Part shown: in pieces, positions 25,745-37,312 of the stretch
How positions within the stretch are numbered: position 1 is the stretch's first letter
Layout of the letters: each line of letters starts with the position of its first letter
NCBI GenBank assembly: GCA_001429255.1
Contig: LMJI01000001.1
Location: forward strand, 707,882-771,881
Source of the DNA: Cellulomonas sp. Root930
Lineage (GTDB): Bacteria; Actinomycetota; Actinomycetes; Actinomycetales; Cellulomonadaceae
DNA: 64,000 nt
Direction: 5' to 3'
Translations under genes and position numbers: made by a program
The notes under the pieces: model-generated
The model's database searches: none
Told to the model about the DNA's origin: nothing
Seen by the model: only the letters and a program-made list of their open reading frames with translations

Positions 25745-27982
25745 ATGACGCAGGTCTTCGACGTCGAACGTGTCCTGGCCCAGCTGACCCTGGAGGAGAA
25801 GGCGTCCCTGACGTCCGGCTCCGACTTCTGGCACACGCAGGGCGTCGAGCGCGCAGGCGTCCCCGCGGTCATGGTCACCGACGGCCCGCACGGCCTGCGC
25901 AAGCAGCCCGAGGAGGCCGACCACCTCGGGCTCGGCAACTCCGTCCCGGCCACCTGCTTCCCGACGGCGGCCGCCCTCGGCTCGTCGTGGGACGTCGAGC
26001 TGGTCACCCGCGTCGGCGAGGCGCTCGGTCGCGAGACGCGCGCCAACGACGTGGCCGTGCTGCTCGGCCCCGGCGTGAACATCAAGCGGACCCCGTTGTG
26101 CGGGCGCAACTTCGAGTACGTCTCGGAGGACCCGGTGGTCGCCGGCGAGCTGGGTACCGCGATCGTCCGGGGCATCCAGAGCCAGGGCGTCGGCACGTCG
26201 CTCAAGCACTTCGCGGCCAACAACCAGGAGTCGGACCGCATGCGCGTGTCCGCCGAGGTCGACGAGCGCACGCTGCGCGAGATCTACCTGCCGGCCTTCG
26301 AGCGCGTGGTGACGAACGCGCAGCCGTGGACCGTGATGTGCGCGTACAACAAGGTCAACGGCACGTACGCCTCCGAGAACCACTGGCTGCTCACCGAGCT
26401 GCTGCGCGACGAGTGGGCGTTCGAAGGGCTCGTCGTCTCCGACTGGGGCGCCGTGCACGACCGCGTCCCGGCGCTCGCCGCGGGCCTGGACCTGCAGATG
26501 CCCGCCGCCGGCCCGCGTCCCGACGAGGAGGTCGTGGCCGCCGTCCGCGACGGCTCCCTGGACGAGGCCGTGCTGGACGTCGCCGCGCGCCGGGTGCTCG
26601 GCCTGATCGCCCGGTCGCTGCCCGGCCTCGAGTCGGACGACTCGTTCGACGTCGACGCCCACCACGAGCTGGCCCGCGAGGCCGCGGCCGCCGGGTCGGT
26701 GCTGCTGAAGAACGACGGCGGGCTGCTGCCGCTCGCCTCCACCGAGGGCGTCGCCGTCATCGGCGAGTTCGCCCGCACCCCCCGCTACCAGGGCGCCGGC
26801 TCGTCGCAGGTGAACCCGACACGGCTCGACGCGCCGCTGGACGCGCTGCGGGCGGCCGGCGAGCTCGCGTTCGCACCCGGCTTCACCATCGCGGGCGGGC
26901 CGTCCGGCGACGACGCGGCTCTGCTGGCGGAGGCGGTCGACGTGGCGCGCGCGGCGGACACCGTCGTCGCGTTCCTCGGCCTGCCGGGTCCCGACGAGTC
27001 CGAGGGCTACGACCGCCCCCGGCTCGGGCTCCCCGACAACCAGGTCGCCCTGCTCCGGGCGGTGGCCGAGGTCAACCCGCGAGTCGTCGTCGTGCTCGCC
27101 AACGGCTCCGCGGTGAGCGTGACCGACTGGCGCGACCTCGCGCCGGCCATCCTGGAGACCTGGCTCGGCGGCCAGGCCGGCGGGTCGGCCGTCGCGGAGC
27201 TCCTGCTCGGCGTCCGCACCCCGTCCGGCCGGCTCACCGAGACGATCCCGCACCGCATCGAGGACACCCCCGCGTTCGGGAACTTCCCCGGCGAGGCCGG
27301 CGTCGTCCGCTACGGCGAGGGTGTGCTGGTGGGCTACCGCTGGTACGACACCCGCGCGATGGACGTCGCGTACCCGTTCGGTCACGGCCTGTCGTACACG
27401 ACGTTCGGCTACTCCGACGTCGCGGCGACCGCCGACGGTACCGACGTCTCCGTGACCGCCACGATCACCAACACCGGCTCCGTCGCCGGCGCCGAGGTGG
27501 TCCAGGTCTACGTCCGCGACCCGCAGGCCTCCGTGCTGCGCCCGACGCGCGAGCTCAAGGCGTTCGCCAAGGTGGCGCTCGAGCCCGGGGAGTCCCGCGC
27601 GGTGTCGTTCACGCTGGGCGCCCGCGACCTGTCCTACTGGCACCCCGGCCTGCACCGCTGGGTGGTCGAGGGCGGCGAGTTCGTCATCGAGGTCGCCGCG
27701 TCGTCGCGTGACCTGCGCGGATCGGTGTCGCTGCAGATCGAGGGCGAGCCGCTCTGGGGCGAGCTCACGCCGATGTCCACGATCGAGGAGTGGCTCGCGC
27801 ACCCGGTCGGCGGTCCGCTGCTGCAGGCCGCATTGGTGCCGCCGGCCGACATGGGCCCGCTCGACGAGACGATGCAGGCGATGATCCAGCAGATGCCGGC
27901 GAAGGTGATCGCCGACTTCGGCCTCTCGGGCTTCGACCGCGAGACGCTGGACACGCTGGTGGCCAAGGTCGCCGCGGGCTGA
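25745..27982 (+). CDS. Glycoside hydrolase family 3 beta-glucosidase
   Basis: A 745-residue GH3 enzyme without signal peptide, so it acts in the cytoplasm on imported beta-glucosides. Domain 1, a TIM barrel, carries MVTDGPHGLRKQ, KHFAANN (154-160) and the nucleophile Asp 233 in LVVSDWGAV. Domain 2, an alpha/beta sandwich, spans about 320-540 (VLLKNDGGLLPL). A fibronectin-III-like domain spans about 575-665 (NTGSVAGAEVVQVYVRDP). A tail of about 85 residues with helical character follows. GGAGG lies about ten bases before the ATG. Regulation is probably by the TetR protein at 28609-29232 through the palindrome at 25679. Confidence 0.93.
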   Translation: MTQVFDVERVLAQLTLEEKASLTSGSDFWHTQGVERAGVPAVMVTDGPHGLRKQPEEADHLGLGNSVPATCFPTAAALGSSWDVELVTRVGEALGRETRANDVAVLLGPGVNIKRTPLCGRNFEYVSEDPVVAGELGTAIVRGIQSQGVGTSLKHFAANNQESDRMRVSAEVDERTLREIYLPAFERVVTNAQPWTVMCAYNKVNGTYASENHWLLTELLRDEWAFEGLVVSDWGAVHDRVPALAAGLDLQMPAAGPRPDEEVVAAVRDGSLDEAVLDVAARRVLGLIARSLPGLESDDSFDVDAHHELAREAAAAGSVLLKNDGGLLPLASTEGVAVIGEFARTPRYQGAGSSQVNPTRLDAPLDALRAAGELAFAPGFTIAGGPSGDDAALLAEAVDVARAADTVVAFLGLPGPDESEGYDRPRLGLPDNQVALLRAVAEVNPRVVVVLANGSAVSVTDWRDLAPAILETWLGGQAGGSAVAELLLGVRTPSGRLTETIPHRIEDTPAFGNFPGEAGVVRYGEGVLVGYRWYDTRAMDVAYPFGHGLSYTTFGYSDVAATADGTDVSVTATITNTGSVAGAEVVQVYVRDPQASVLRPTRELKAFAKVALEPGESRAVSFTLGARDLSYWHPGLHRWVVEGGEFVIEVAASSRDLRGSVSLQIEGEPLWGELTPMSTIEEWLAHPVGGPLLQAALVPPADMGPLDETMQAMIQQMPAKVIADFGLSGFDRETLDTLVAKVAAG

Positions 27983-27991
27983 CGCCCACCG

Positions 27992-28027
27992 CCGCGAGAA
28001 CGGCACGTCACGCTGCCGTTCTCGCGG
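27992..28027. terminator. Hairpin after the first GH3 gene
   Basis: CCGCGAGAACGGCA pairs perfectly with TGCCGTTCTCGCGG over an 8-base loop, nine bases after the GH3 stop. No T-tract follows. Confidence 0.7.
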
Positions 28028-28043
28028 CTGGGACACTCGTGCG

Positions 28044-28607
28044 ATGGACCTGGACGCGGTGCTCGCCCGGTTGGACGCCGCTGGGGTCTGGCTGGACCCC
28101 GGGCTGAGCGCCGACGAGCTCGCCGACGTCGAGCGGCGGTTCGGGTTCACGTTCTGCGCCGACCACCGCGAGCTCCTGACGCTCGCCGTGCCGGTCGGTG
28201 ACCGCTGGCCGGACTGGCTCGACGAGGACGAGTCGTCCCTCCGAGCGCAGCTGGCGTGGCCGGTCGACGGGGTCGTCGTCGACGTCGTCGAGAACGACTT
28301 CTGGCCGGCGTCCTGGGGTCCACGACCGGCCGACGAGCGCGAGGCGGCGGCCCGCCTGCACCTCGCAGAGGTCCCGACGATGGTCCCCGTGTACTCGCAC
28401 CGCTACCTGCCGAGCGGTCCCGCGGCGCAGGGGACGCCCGTCTTCTCGATCTACCAGACGGACGTCATCCACTACGGCTCCGACCTGGCGGACTATCTCG
28501 AGCGGGAGCTCCTCGGCCGGTCATCGCCGGTGCCCGCGCCGGACGCCTCGCTCAGGGTCCCGTTCTGGTCCGACCTGGTGGACGGCGTCGACCCCGCCGA
28601 CCTGTAG
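28044..28607 (+). CDS. SUKH/SMI1-KNR4-like protein of unknown function
   Basis: A 187-residue soluble protein. The region LSADELADVERRFGFTFCAD followed by HRELLTLAVPVGDRWPDW matches the pattern of SUKH (SMI1/KNR4) domains. PMVPVYSHRYLPSG and GTPVFSIYQTDVIHYG resemble the later conserved segment of this group. SUKH proteins include immunity proteins of contact-dependent toxins, but no toxin gene is adjacent, so that role is not supported here. Its stop and that of the convergent TetR gene are one base apart. Confidence 0.6.
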   Translation: MDLDAVLARLDAAGVWLDPGLSADELADVERRFGFTFCADHRELLTLAVPVGDRWPDWLDEDESSLRAQLAWPVDGVVVDVVENDFWPASWGPRPADEREAAARLHLAEVPTMVPVYSHRYLPSGPAAQGTPVFSIYQTDVIHYGSDLADYLERELLGRSSPVPAPDASLRVPFWSDLVDGVDPADL

Positions 28608-28608
28608 G

Positions 28609-29232
28609 TCAGTCGGACAGCAGCGCCGCGACCTGGGCCCGCAGGGCCTCCGCCATGTCGGGACGGTCATCCGGGGTGTCGGCGGCGAGCAGCCACTGGA
28701 TCTGCATGCCGTCCATCACCGCGACCGTCAGGCGCGCGGCCATGTCCGGGTCGATGCCGGACCGCAGCCGGCCTTCGTCGCGCCGACGCTCGAACTCGGC
28801 CGTCGTGGACCCGACGACCGTGCGGTAGCGGGCCTGGAAGAACGCGTGCGCCGGGTGGTCCGGCGACGTCGCCTCCGCGGAGAGGGTCGCGAACAGCTCG
28901 ACGATCCCGGGGCGGGCCGCGTTGCGCTCGACGATCCTCGCGAGGGCGTCGAAGTAGTCGTGCCCCGCGTCGAGGTCGGCCTGGAACGCCGCCTCGTCCA
29001 CCTCGTCACGCCGCTCGAGGACCGCGGCGAGCAGTACGGCCTTGCTCGAGAAGTGGTGCAGCAGGCCGGGGTGGGAGATGCCGACGCGGGAGGCCACCTC
29101 GCGCAGGGAGGCCGTGTGGTAGCCGACCTCGCCGAACAGCAGCATCGCCGCGTCGAGGATCTCCTCGCGGGTCGCGCGGCCCCTGGCGTAGCCGGCGGCG
29201 CGGGCGGTGGAGGGAGGGGCCTGCGTCGTCAT
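28609..29232 (-). CDS. TetR-family regulator of the beta-glucoside island
   Basis: A 207-residue TetR repressor. The helix-turn-helix reads ASLREVASRVGISHPGLLHH (about 40-59). The C-terminal domain (FFQARYRTVVGSTTAEFERR) is of the TetR_C type common in regulators of sugar hydrolases in actinobacteria. It is divergent from an MFS transporter-GH3 operon. Three copies of an ACCACGTGGT-type operator lie in the intervening 144 bases and one precedes the other GH3 gene. It therefore probably represses itself, the transporter and both hydrolases until a beta-glucoside or related signal arrives. Confidence 0.88.
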   Translation of the reverse strand: MTTQAPPSTARAAGYARGRATREEILDAAMLLFGEVGYHTASLREVASRVGISHPGLLHHFSSKAVLLAAVLERRDEVDEAAFQADLDAGHDYFDALARIVERNAARPGIVELFATLSAEATSPDHPAHAFFQARYRTVVGSTTAEFERRRDEGRLRSGIDPDMAARLTVAVMDGMQIQWLLAADTPDDRPDMAEALRAQVAALLSD

Positions 29233-29257
29233 GGCGCCAGGATGTCACGCGGACGCC

Positions 29258-29276
29258 AATTCCGACCAGATGGTAA
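29258..29276. promoter_or_regulatory. Degenerate TetR operator near the regulator's own start
   Basis: AATTCCGACCAGATGGTAA differs at three of 19 positions from the left arm of the double operator at 29292-29337. It sits 26 bases upstream of the regulator's ATG and may mediate autoregulation. Confidence 0.6.
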
Positions 29277-29291
29277 GAGGTGCCTTCCGCC

Positions 29292-29337
29292 AATCCCGAC
29301 CACGTGGTAACTTCCCGCTTACCACGTGGTCGGGATT
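29292..29337. promoter_or_regulatory. Double TetR operator arranged as a 46-bp palindrome
   Basis: Arms 29292-29310 and 29319-29337 are exact 19-base reverse complements around an 8-base spacer. Each contains its own ACCACGTGGT palindrome, their centres 22 bases apart, about two helical turns. Two repressor dimers could bind the same DNA face. The site ends 39 bases before the MFS ATG. Confidence 0.82.
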
Positions 29338-29376
29338 CAAAGATGGTCCGGCCCGCTGTCCGACACAGGAGTCGAC

Positions 29377-30666
29377 ATGGCCCTCTCGCAGCCCCCGGCC
29401 CCGCTCACGAGCGCGGCACCCCCGGCACCGAGCACCACGGCGCGCGAACCGCGCAGCTACCTGCCCTCCCTCAGCCTCGCCAACCTCGGCGTCTACGTCG
29501 CCCTGCTGACCCCGGTGATGGTGTCGATGGCGTTCAAGATCGACCACCTCGTCGGCAGCGAGGCAGCGCCGGCCACCCTCGGCATGGTCATGGGCATCGG
29601 CGCCCTGTTCGCCCTCATCTGCAACCCGCTGGCCGGCCGCCTCTCCGACCGCACCACCAGCCGGCTCGGGATGCGTCGCCCGTGGATCATCGGCGGTGCG
29701 CTCGTCGGCACCGCGGCCCTCGTCGTCGTCGGCACCGCGCAGTCGGTCGCGCTCGTGCTGGTCGGCTGGTGCGTGGCGCAGGCCGGGTTCAACGCCGTGC
29801 TCGCCGCGGCCAACGCGACGATCCCGGACCAGGTGCCCGTCGAGCGCCGCGGCAAGGTGTCCGGCCTGGTCGGCATGGCCCTGCCGCTGGCCATCCTGCT
29901 CGGCAGCGTGATCGTCAACCGGATCTCCGCCGACGTCACCCGGTTCCTGGTCCCGGCCGCCCTCGGCCTGCTCTTCTCGCTCCTGCTCGCCGCCGTCCTG
30001 CGCGACCGCCGGCTGCACGAGGCGCCCGCGCAGAGGTTCACCGCCGGCCAGTTCTTCGGCTCGTTCGTCTTCAACCCCCGCAAGCACCCGGACTTCGGCT
30101 GGACCTGGCTGACCAAGTTCATGGTGATGTTCGGCTACGCGGGCATCGCGACGTTCCTGCCGTACTACCTGATCGGCCGGTTCGAGCTGTCCGAGCAGGA
30201 GGCCACCGGCGCCATCCTCACGGCCACGTTCGCGTCGGTGATCGGCATGGTCATCTCCAGCCCGATCGGCGGCATCCTGTCCGACCGGTTCGGCAAGCGC
30301 CGCCCGTTCGTCGCGGCCGCCGGCGCCATCATGGCGGTCGGCCTGGTGGTGCTCGCGTTCGCGCCGTCGATCGCGATGGTCGTCGTCGGGCAGGCCATCA
30401 TCGGGCTCGGCGCCGGCGCGTTCTTCTCCGTCGACATCGCGCTGGCCACACAGGTGCTGCCCAGCAAGGACGACACCGCCAAGGACCTCGGCGTCCTCAA
30501 CATCGCCAACGCGCTGCCGCAGTCGCTGGCGCCCGCGATGGCCCCCGCGATCCTGGCCGTCGGTGCCCACCTGCCCATCGGGCAGTACCCCACCTGGTAC
30601 CTGTTCGGCGCGCTCGTCGCCCTGGCCGGCGCCGCGCTGGTCTACAAGATCAAGGGCGTCCGCTGA
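29377..30666 (+). CDS. MFS transporter of the beta-glucoside operon
   Basis: A 429-residue, 12-helix major facilitator superfamily protein. The loop 2-3 signature appears as NPLAGRLSDRTTSRLGMRRP and its second-half counterpart as GGILSDRFGKRRPF. The overall shape (LGMRRPWIIGGAL, first helix ANLGVYVALLTPVMVSMAF) is close to the glycoside/sucrose-type transporters. It is overlapped by one base with the downstream GH3 gene, so uptake of a beta-glucoside followed by intracellular cleavage is the likely scheme. AGGAG lies seven bases before ATG 29377. Confidence 0.9.
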   Translation: MALSQPPAPLTSAAPPAPSTTAREPRSYLPSLSLANLGVYVALLTPVMVSMAFKIDHLVGSEAAPATLGMVMGIGALFALICNPLAGRLSDRTTSRLGMRRPWIIGGALVGTAALVVVGTAQSVALVLVGWCVAQAGFNAVLAAANATIPDQVPVERRGKVSGLVGMALPLAILLGSVIVNRISADVTRFLVPAALGLLFSLLLAAVLRDRRLHEAPAQRFTAGQFFGSFVFNPRKHPDFGWTWLTKFMVMFGYAGIATFLPYYLIGRFELSEQEATGAILTATFASVIGMVISSPIGGILSDRFGKRRPFVAAAGAIMAVGLVVLAFAPSIAMVVVGQAIIGLGAGAFFSVDIALATQVLPSKDDTAKDLGVLNIANALPQSLAPAMAPAILAVGAHLPIGQYPTWYLFGALVALAGAALVYKIKGVR

Positions 30667-32375
30667 TGCGGGAGTACGAGGACCGGACGCGGCCCGTCGA
30701 CGAGCGCGTCGAGGACCTGCTCGGGCGGATGACGCTCGAGGAGAAGGCCGGCCAGCTGTTCCAGCACATGATCACCAGCGGTCCGCTGGACGAGAACGAC
30801 CCGGTGTTCGGTCTGCCGTCCGCCAAGGAGTACGTGCACGGCAAGCACATGACGCACTGGAACCTGCTGGGGGTGCCGGGCAGCGCGCGGGAGATCGCGC
30901 AGTGGCACAACGGGTTGCAGACGCTCTGCGCGGAGACGCGGCTCGGCATCCCCGCCACGATCGCCACCGACCCCCGGCACGCCTTCACCGACAACCCGGG
31001 CACGGCCCTGCTCTCAGGCCCGTTCTCGCAGTGGCCGGAGACGCTCGGGCTGGCGGCGACGCGCGACGAGGCGCTCACGGAGCAGCACGCGGACATCGCG
31101 CGCCAGGAGTACCTCGCGGTCGGCCTCCGGACGGCGCTGCACCCGCAGGTCGACCTGGCCACCGAGCCCCGCTGGGCCCGCGCCAACGGCACGTTCGGGG
31201 AGGACGCGGACCTGACCGGCCGCATGGGCGCCGCGTACGTGCGGGGGTTCCAGGGGCCTGACTTCGGGGTCGACAGCGTCTCGACGATGACCAAGCACTT
31301 CCCCGGCGGCGGCCCGCAGAAGGACGGCGAGGACCCGCACTTCGCCTACGGACGCGAGCAGGTGTACCCCGGCGGGCGGTTCGCCGAGCACCTCGAGCCG
31401 TTCAAGGCGCTCCTGGCAGCAGGGACGCGGCAGATGATGCCGTACTACGGCATGCCGGTCGGGTTGGAGGGCATCCCCGAGGTCGGCTTCGGGTTCAACA
31501 AGCCGGTGCTCGACCTGCTCCGCGACGAGCTCGGCTTCGACGGGATCATCTGCACCGACTGGGGCCTGGTGACCGACGCCGAGGTGTTCGGGCAGCCGTT
31601 CCCCGCGCGGGCGTGGGGGGTCGAGCACCTGTCGGTCGAGGACCGCGTCGCGCTCATCCTCGACGCCGGCGCCGACCAGCTGGGTGGCGAGGCGTGCCCG
31701 GAGGTCGTCGTGTCGCTCGTGCGCAGCGGCCGGATCACCGAGGCGCGGATCGACGCGTCCGTCCGGCGGCTCCTGCGGGAGAAGTTCCTGCTCGGGCTCT
31801 TCGACGAGCGTCGTTACGTGGACGTCGAGGCGGCGTCGCTCATCGTCGGCTCCGAGGAGTTCCGCGCCGCGGGGGTGGCCGCACAGTCCGCCGCGGTGAC
31901 GGTTCTGACGAACGACGGCATCCTGCCGCTGGCCCCCGGACTGCGGATCTACGCCGAGGGGTTCGAGGGCACCGTCAACGACCCCGCCGACGCCGACGTC
32001 GCGATCCTGCGGCTGCAGGCGCCGTACGAGCAGCGCGGTCCCGGGTTCGAGTCGTTCTTCCACGCCGGCTCGCTCGACTTCCCCGAGTCGGAGGCCGCGC
32101 GCATCACCGCGATCTGCGCGCAGGTGCCGACCATCCTCGACGTCTACCTCGACCGGCCGGCGATCCTCACGCCGCTGGTGGAGGGGGCCGCGGCGGTCGT
32201 CGTGAACTTCGGCGCCGGAGCCGGTCCCCTGCTCGACGCGCTCCGCGGTGCCGCGCGCGGAAAGCTCCCGTTCGACCTGCCCCGGTCGATGGCCGCCGTC
32301 GAGGCGTCCCGCGAGGACGTCCCGTTCGACACCGCCGACCCGCTGTTCCGGTTCGGGCACGGCCTCACGCTCTGA
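30666..32375 (+). CDS. Glycoside hydrolase family 3, two-domain beta-glucosidase-type
   Basis: A 569-residue GH3 enzyme, translationally coupled to the MFS gene (TGATG). The TIM-barrel domain has TDPRHAFTDNPGTA (about 101-114), KHFPGGGPQKDGEDPH (210-225) and the nucleophile Asp 298 in IICTDWG. The short second domain (about 365-560) ends in FRFGHGLTL. There is no fibronectin-III domain and no signal peptide. The KHFPGGG loop is shared with exo-1,3/1,4-beta-glucanase-like and NagZ-like GH3 members, so the exact glycoside cannot be given. Confidence 0.9.
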   Translation: MREYEDRTRPVDERVEDLLGRMTLEEKAGQLFQHMITSGPLDENDPVFGLPSAKEYVHGKHMTHWNLLGVPGSAREIAQWHNGLQTLCAETRLGIPATIATDPRHAFTDNPGTALLSGPFSQWPETLGLAATRDEALTEQHADIARQEYLAVGLRTALHPQVDLATEPRWARANGTFGEDADLTGRMGAAYVRGFQGPDFGVDSVSTMTKHFPGGGPQKDGEDPHFAYGREQVYPGGRFAEHLEPFKALLAAGTRQMMPYYGMPVGLEGIPEVGFGFNKPVLDLLRDELGFDGIICTDWGLVTDAEVFGQPFPARAWGVEHLSVEDRVALILDAGADQLGGEACPEVVVSLVRSGRITEARIDASVRRLLREKFLLGLFDERRYVDVEAASLIVGSEEFRAAGVAAQSAAVTVLTNDGILPLAPGLRIYAEGFEGTVNDPADADVAILRLQAPYEQRGPGFESFFHAGSLDFPESEAARITAICAQVPTILDVYLDRPAILTPLVEGAAAVVVNFGAGAGPLLDALRGAARGKLPFDLPRSMAAVEASREDVPFDTADPLFRFGHGLTL

Positions 32376-32383
32376 CCGAGGCA

Positions 32384-32432
32384 CTCGCGTGAAGACTTCG
32401 TCGCGTCCAGCGCGACGAAGTCTTCACGCGAG
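32384..32432. terminator. Very long hairpin between convergent GH3 and clpB
   Basis: Two perfect 22-base arms (32384-32405 and 32411-32432, beginning CTCGCGTGAAGACTTCGTCG) enclose a 5-base loop. It starts eight bases after the GH3 stop and ends five bases before the clpB stop, so it can serve both strands. Confidence 0.85.
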
Positions 32433-32437
32433 ACGGG

Positions 32438-35026
<2,589 letters not shown>

Positions 35027-35070
35027 GTGACCTCCTGTGTTCGTGTCTGCTTGTGGCAACCACCGCCAGA

Positions 35071-35091
35071 GTTGAGTCTATTCCGCTCAAG
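35071..35091. promoter_or_regulatory. HAIR element (HspR operator) before clpB
   Basis: GTTGAGT-CTATTCC-GCTCAAG matches the consensus CTTGAGT-N7-ACTCAAG at 6 of 7 bases in each arm with the correct 7-base spacer. It lies 45 bases upstream of the clpB start, as expected for HspR repression in actinobacteria. No hspR gene is in the window. Confidence 0.88.
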
Positions 35092-35135
35092 TCTGCGAGC
35101 CACCCCGGACGCTACCCCCGTGCGACGATCACGCC

Positions 35136-36071
35136 ATGACCGACGACGTGCTCGGGCCCGGCTGGACCGCACAGACGCTTCCGCTGCGGCCGGACGGGCG
35201 GAGCCCCGACCCCGTGGCCACGCTGGTGCACCGCACCGGTTCTCCGAGCCGACGCGCTCTGCTCTACGTGCACGGGTTCGTCGACTACTTCTTCCACACG
35301 CAGTTCGGCGACGCGCTCGCCGCCCACGGCTACGACGTCTACGCGCTCGACCTGCGCGACTACGGGCGCTCGATCCGCGACGGCCGGCCGCCGAACCACG
35401 TCACCGACCTGGGCGCGTACGCCGAGGAGATCGACGCCGCGCTCCGGATCATCCGCACCGACCACGACGAGGTCGTCCTGCTGGGTCACTCGATGGGCGG
35501 GCTCGTCACGTCCCTGTGGGCGGACGCCCGCCGGGGCGAGCACCTCATCGACGCGCTGGTGCTCAACAGCCCGTGGCTGGACCTGCGCGGCTCGTGGTTC
35601 GAGCGCACGGTGTTCACCGCCGTGCTGGACGGCGTCGGCAAGGTCGCCCCGGACCTCCCCGTGGGCAAGATCGGCCCGTTCTACGGGCGCGCACTGCACG
35701 AGGGCACCGGCGGCGAGTGGTCGTACGACCTCGCGTGGAAGCCGCACGACGGCTTCCCGGCCCGCGCCGGGTTCGCCCGGACCATCCGTCGCGGCCACGC
35801 TCGCGTCGCCCGCGGCCTGGACATCGACGTCCCGGTCCTGGTCCTGGCCTCCGACGCCTCCGGCCCCGACGACGTCTGGCACGACGCCCTGCTGACCACC
35901 GACTCGGTGCTGGACGTCGCGGACATCAAGCGGCTGGCCCCGAACCTCGGGCCGGACGTCACGTTCGTCGAGATCCCCGGCGGCACGCACGACCTGGCCC
36001 TGTCCCCCGCGCCGGCCCGCGACACGTACGTCGCCGAGGTGCTCAGGTTCCTGGACGCGCGTCTGGGCTGA
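35136..36071 (+). CDS. Alpha/beta hydrolase (lysophospholipase-like)
   Basis: A 311-residue alpha/beta-fold hydrolase. The oxyanion region is LLYVHGFVDYFF (about 42-53) and the nucleophile elbow GHSMGG puts Ser at 119. The later DDVWHDALLTTDSVLDV and GGTHDLALSPAPA segments hold likely catalytic Asp and His. It most resembles the serine aminopeptidase / monoacylglycerol-lipase-like group, with no signal peptide. The substrate is unknown. Its last 29 bases overlap the convergent ClC gene. Confidence 0.85.
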   Translation: MTDDVLGPGWTAQTLPLRPDGRSPDPVATLVHRTGSPSRRALLYVHGFVDYFFHTQFGDALAAHGYDVYALDLRDYGRSIRDGRPPNHVTDLGAYAEEIDAALRIIRTDHDEVVLLGHSMGGLVTSLWADARRGEHLIDALVLNSPWLDLRGSWFERTVFTAVLDGVGKVAPDLPVGKIGPFYGRALHEGTGGEWSYDLAWKPHDGFPARAGFARTIRRGHARVARGLDIDVPVLVLASDASGPDDVWHDALLTTDSVLDVADIKRLAPNLGPDVTFVEIPGGTHDLALSPAPARDTYVAEVLRFLDARLG

Positions 36072-37311
36072 CCGGGTCCAGCAGCGGCGGCCGGTTGGTG
36101 ACCACCAGCCAGGCCGCGAGCGTGGCGAGCACCAACCCGACCAGCAGCGACACCTGGGGCACCACGGCGACCGCCATGAACAGGCTCAGCCAGCCGTTGC
36201 GGGTGGCGGCGACGACGATCCCGACCACCGCCGCCCCGACCGCGAGCGCCAGCGGCACGGTGTCCCAGGCGGTGTGCACCGCGAACCCGAGCGCGACGCC
36301 GACGAACAGCGCCGGGAAGATGCGCCCGCCACGGAACCCGGAGGTGGCGGCCACCAGCAGCGCCGCCAGCTTGATGCCGGCCATGGCCAGGAACCCGAGG
36401 GCGGTCGTCGTGGCGGCCAGCCCCGGCAGCTCCTGCATCTGCGACAACCCCTTGAACAGGGTCACCTCGCCGCCGAGCGCGCCGAGCAGGCCCAGCAGCA
36501 GGCCCCCGGCCGTGAGCATGAGGACCGGGTGGCCGATCCGCAGGAACAGCCGGTGCATCGGCACGAACAGGTACACGGCGACGAGCCCGACCGCGGCGGC
36601 GCCGACGGCGATGACGATCGCGTAGCCCAGGTCCTCCAGCCCGCCGTAGGTGTACGCGGGGACCTGCACGGAGAGGTCCAGGTCCTCCAGCTGGAGCATC
36701 GTGAGCGCCCCGGCGGTGGCCGCGACCAGCGGCGCGAACAGCCGGTCCCACAGGGGGATGCGTCGGTCGCCCGCGTCCAGCTCCGAGAGCAGGAGCGCGG
36801 CGGCGACGGGCGTGCCGAACATCGCGCCGATCGTGCCGGACACCGCGATGGCCAGCCACACGTTCGCCTTGACCTTCGGCAGGAAGCGCAGCCCGAGCGC
36901 CACCGCGAGGCCCACGTTGATCCCGATGATCGGGTTCTCCGGCCCGAGGCTCACGCCGCCCGCGAGCATGAGGACCAGGGCGAGCGCCAGCCCCGGCAGC
37001 ACCCGCAGGCCCAGGGGCGCGGCGACCAGCTCCTGCGTCGCCGGGTCCGGGCCCGCGTGCCCCGGCACGTAGCGGATGACGAGCCCGATGAGCAGACCGA
37101 TCGCGGTGAGCACCCCGATGATCCAGAGCGCGGAGTTCCGGTCCACGCCGACCGCCGCGCTGAGGTCGTCCCAGATCCAGCCCTCGAGCAGCCCGGCCAG
37201 CCGGCTGAGTGCGTAGAGGGTCAGCGCACAGCCGATCCCGACGATCGCCGCGGGCACCGCGAGCCGCAGCAGGCTCAGGACCGGCACCCGGAACTCCTGC
37301 TCGGTCGCCAT
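36043..37311 (-). CDS. ClC-family ion channel/transporter
   Basis: A 422-residue ClC-type membrane protein with about ten hydrophobic helices. The conserved gating-glutamate loop appears as SLGPENPIIGINVG (family consensus G-x-E-x-P), and the third anion-binding motif as GGRIFPALFVG. It is shorter than bacterial ClC antiporters, and the central Ser motif is not obvious. Such proteins are annotated as ion channel proteins in actinobacteria. It may carry chloride or fluoride, which cannot be told here. It is preceded by a cation diffusion facilitator gene with a one-base gap, so the two are cotranscribed. Confidence 0.85.
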   Translation of the reverse strand: MATEQEFRVPVLSLLRLAVPAAIVGIGCALTLYALSRLAGLLEGWIWDDLSAAVGVDRNSALWIIGVLTAIGLLIGLVIRYVPGHAGPDPATQELVAAPLGLRVLPGLALALVLMLAGGVSLGPENPIIGINVGLAVALGLRFLPKVKANVWLAIAVSGTIGAMFGTPVAAALLLSELDAGDRRIPLWDRLFAPLVAATAGALTMLQLEDLDLSVQVPAYTYGGLEDLGYAIVIAVGAAAVGLVAVYLFVPMHRLFLRIGHPVLMLTAGGLLLGLLGALGGEVTLFKGLSQMQELPGLAATTTALGFLAMAGIKLAALLVAATSGFRGGRIFPALFVGVALGFAVHTAWDTVPLALAVGAAVVGIVVAATRNGWLSLFMAVAVVPQVSLLVGLVLATLAAWLVVTNRPPLLDPVSPDARPGT

Positions 37312-37312
37312 G

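Noticed and set aside
24926..28150. Minus-strand open frame of over 1000 codons
   Set aside because: Antisense to the GH3 and Septum_form genes, with no family motifs; GC-driven lack of stops explains it.
28044..28607. Immunity protein of a toxin system
   Set aside because: SUKH-like fold only; no polymorphic toxin, secretion gene or repeat of immunity genes is adjacent.
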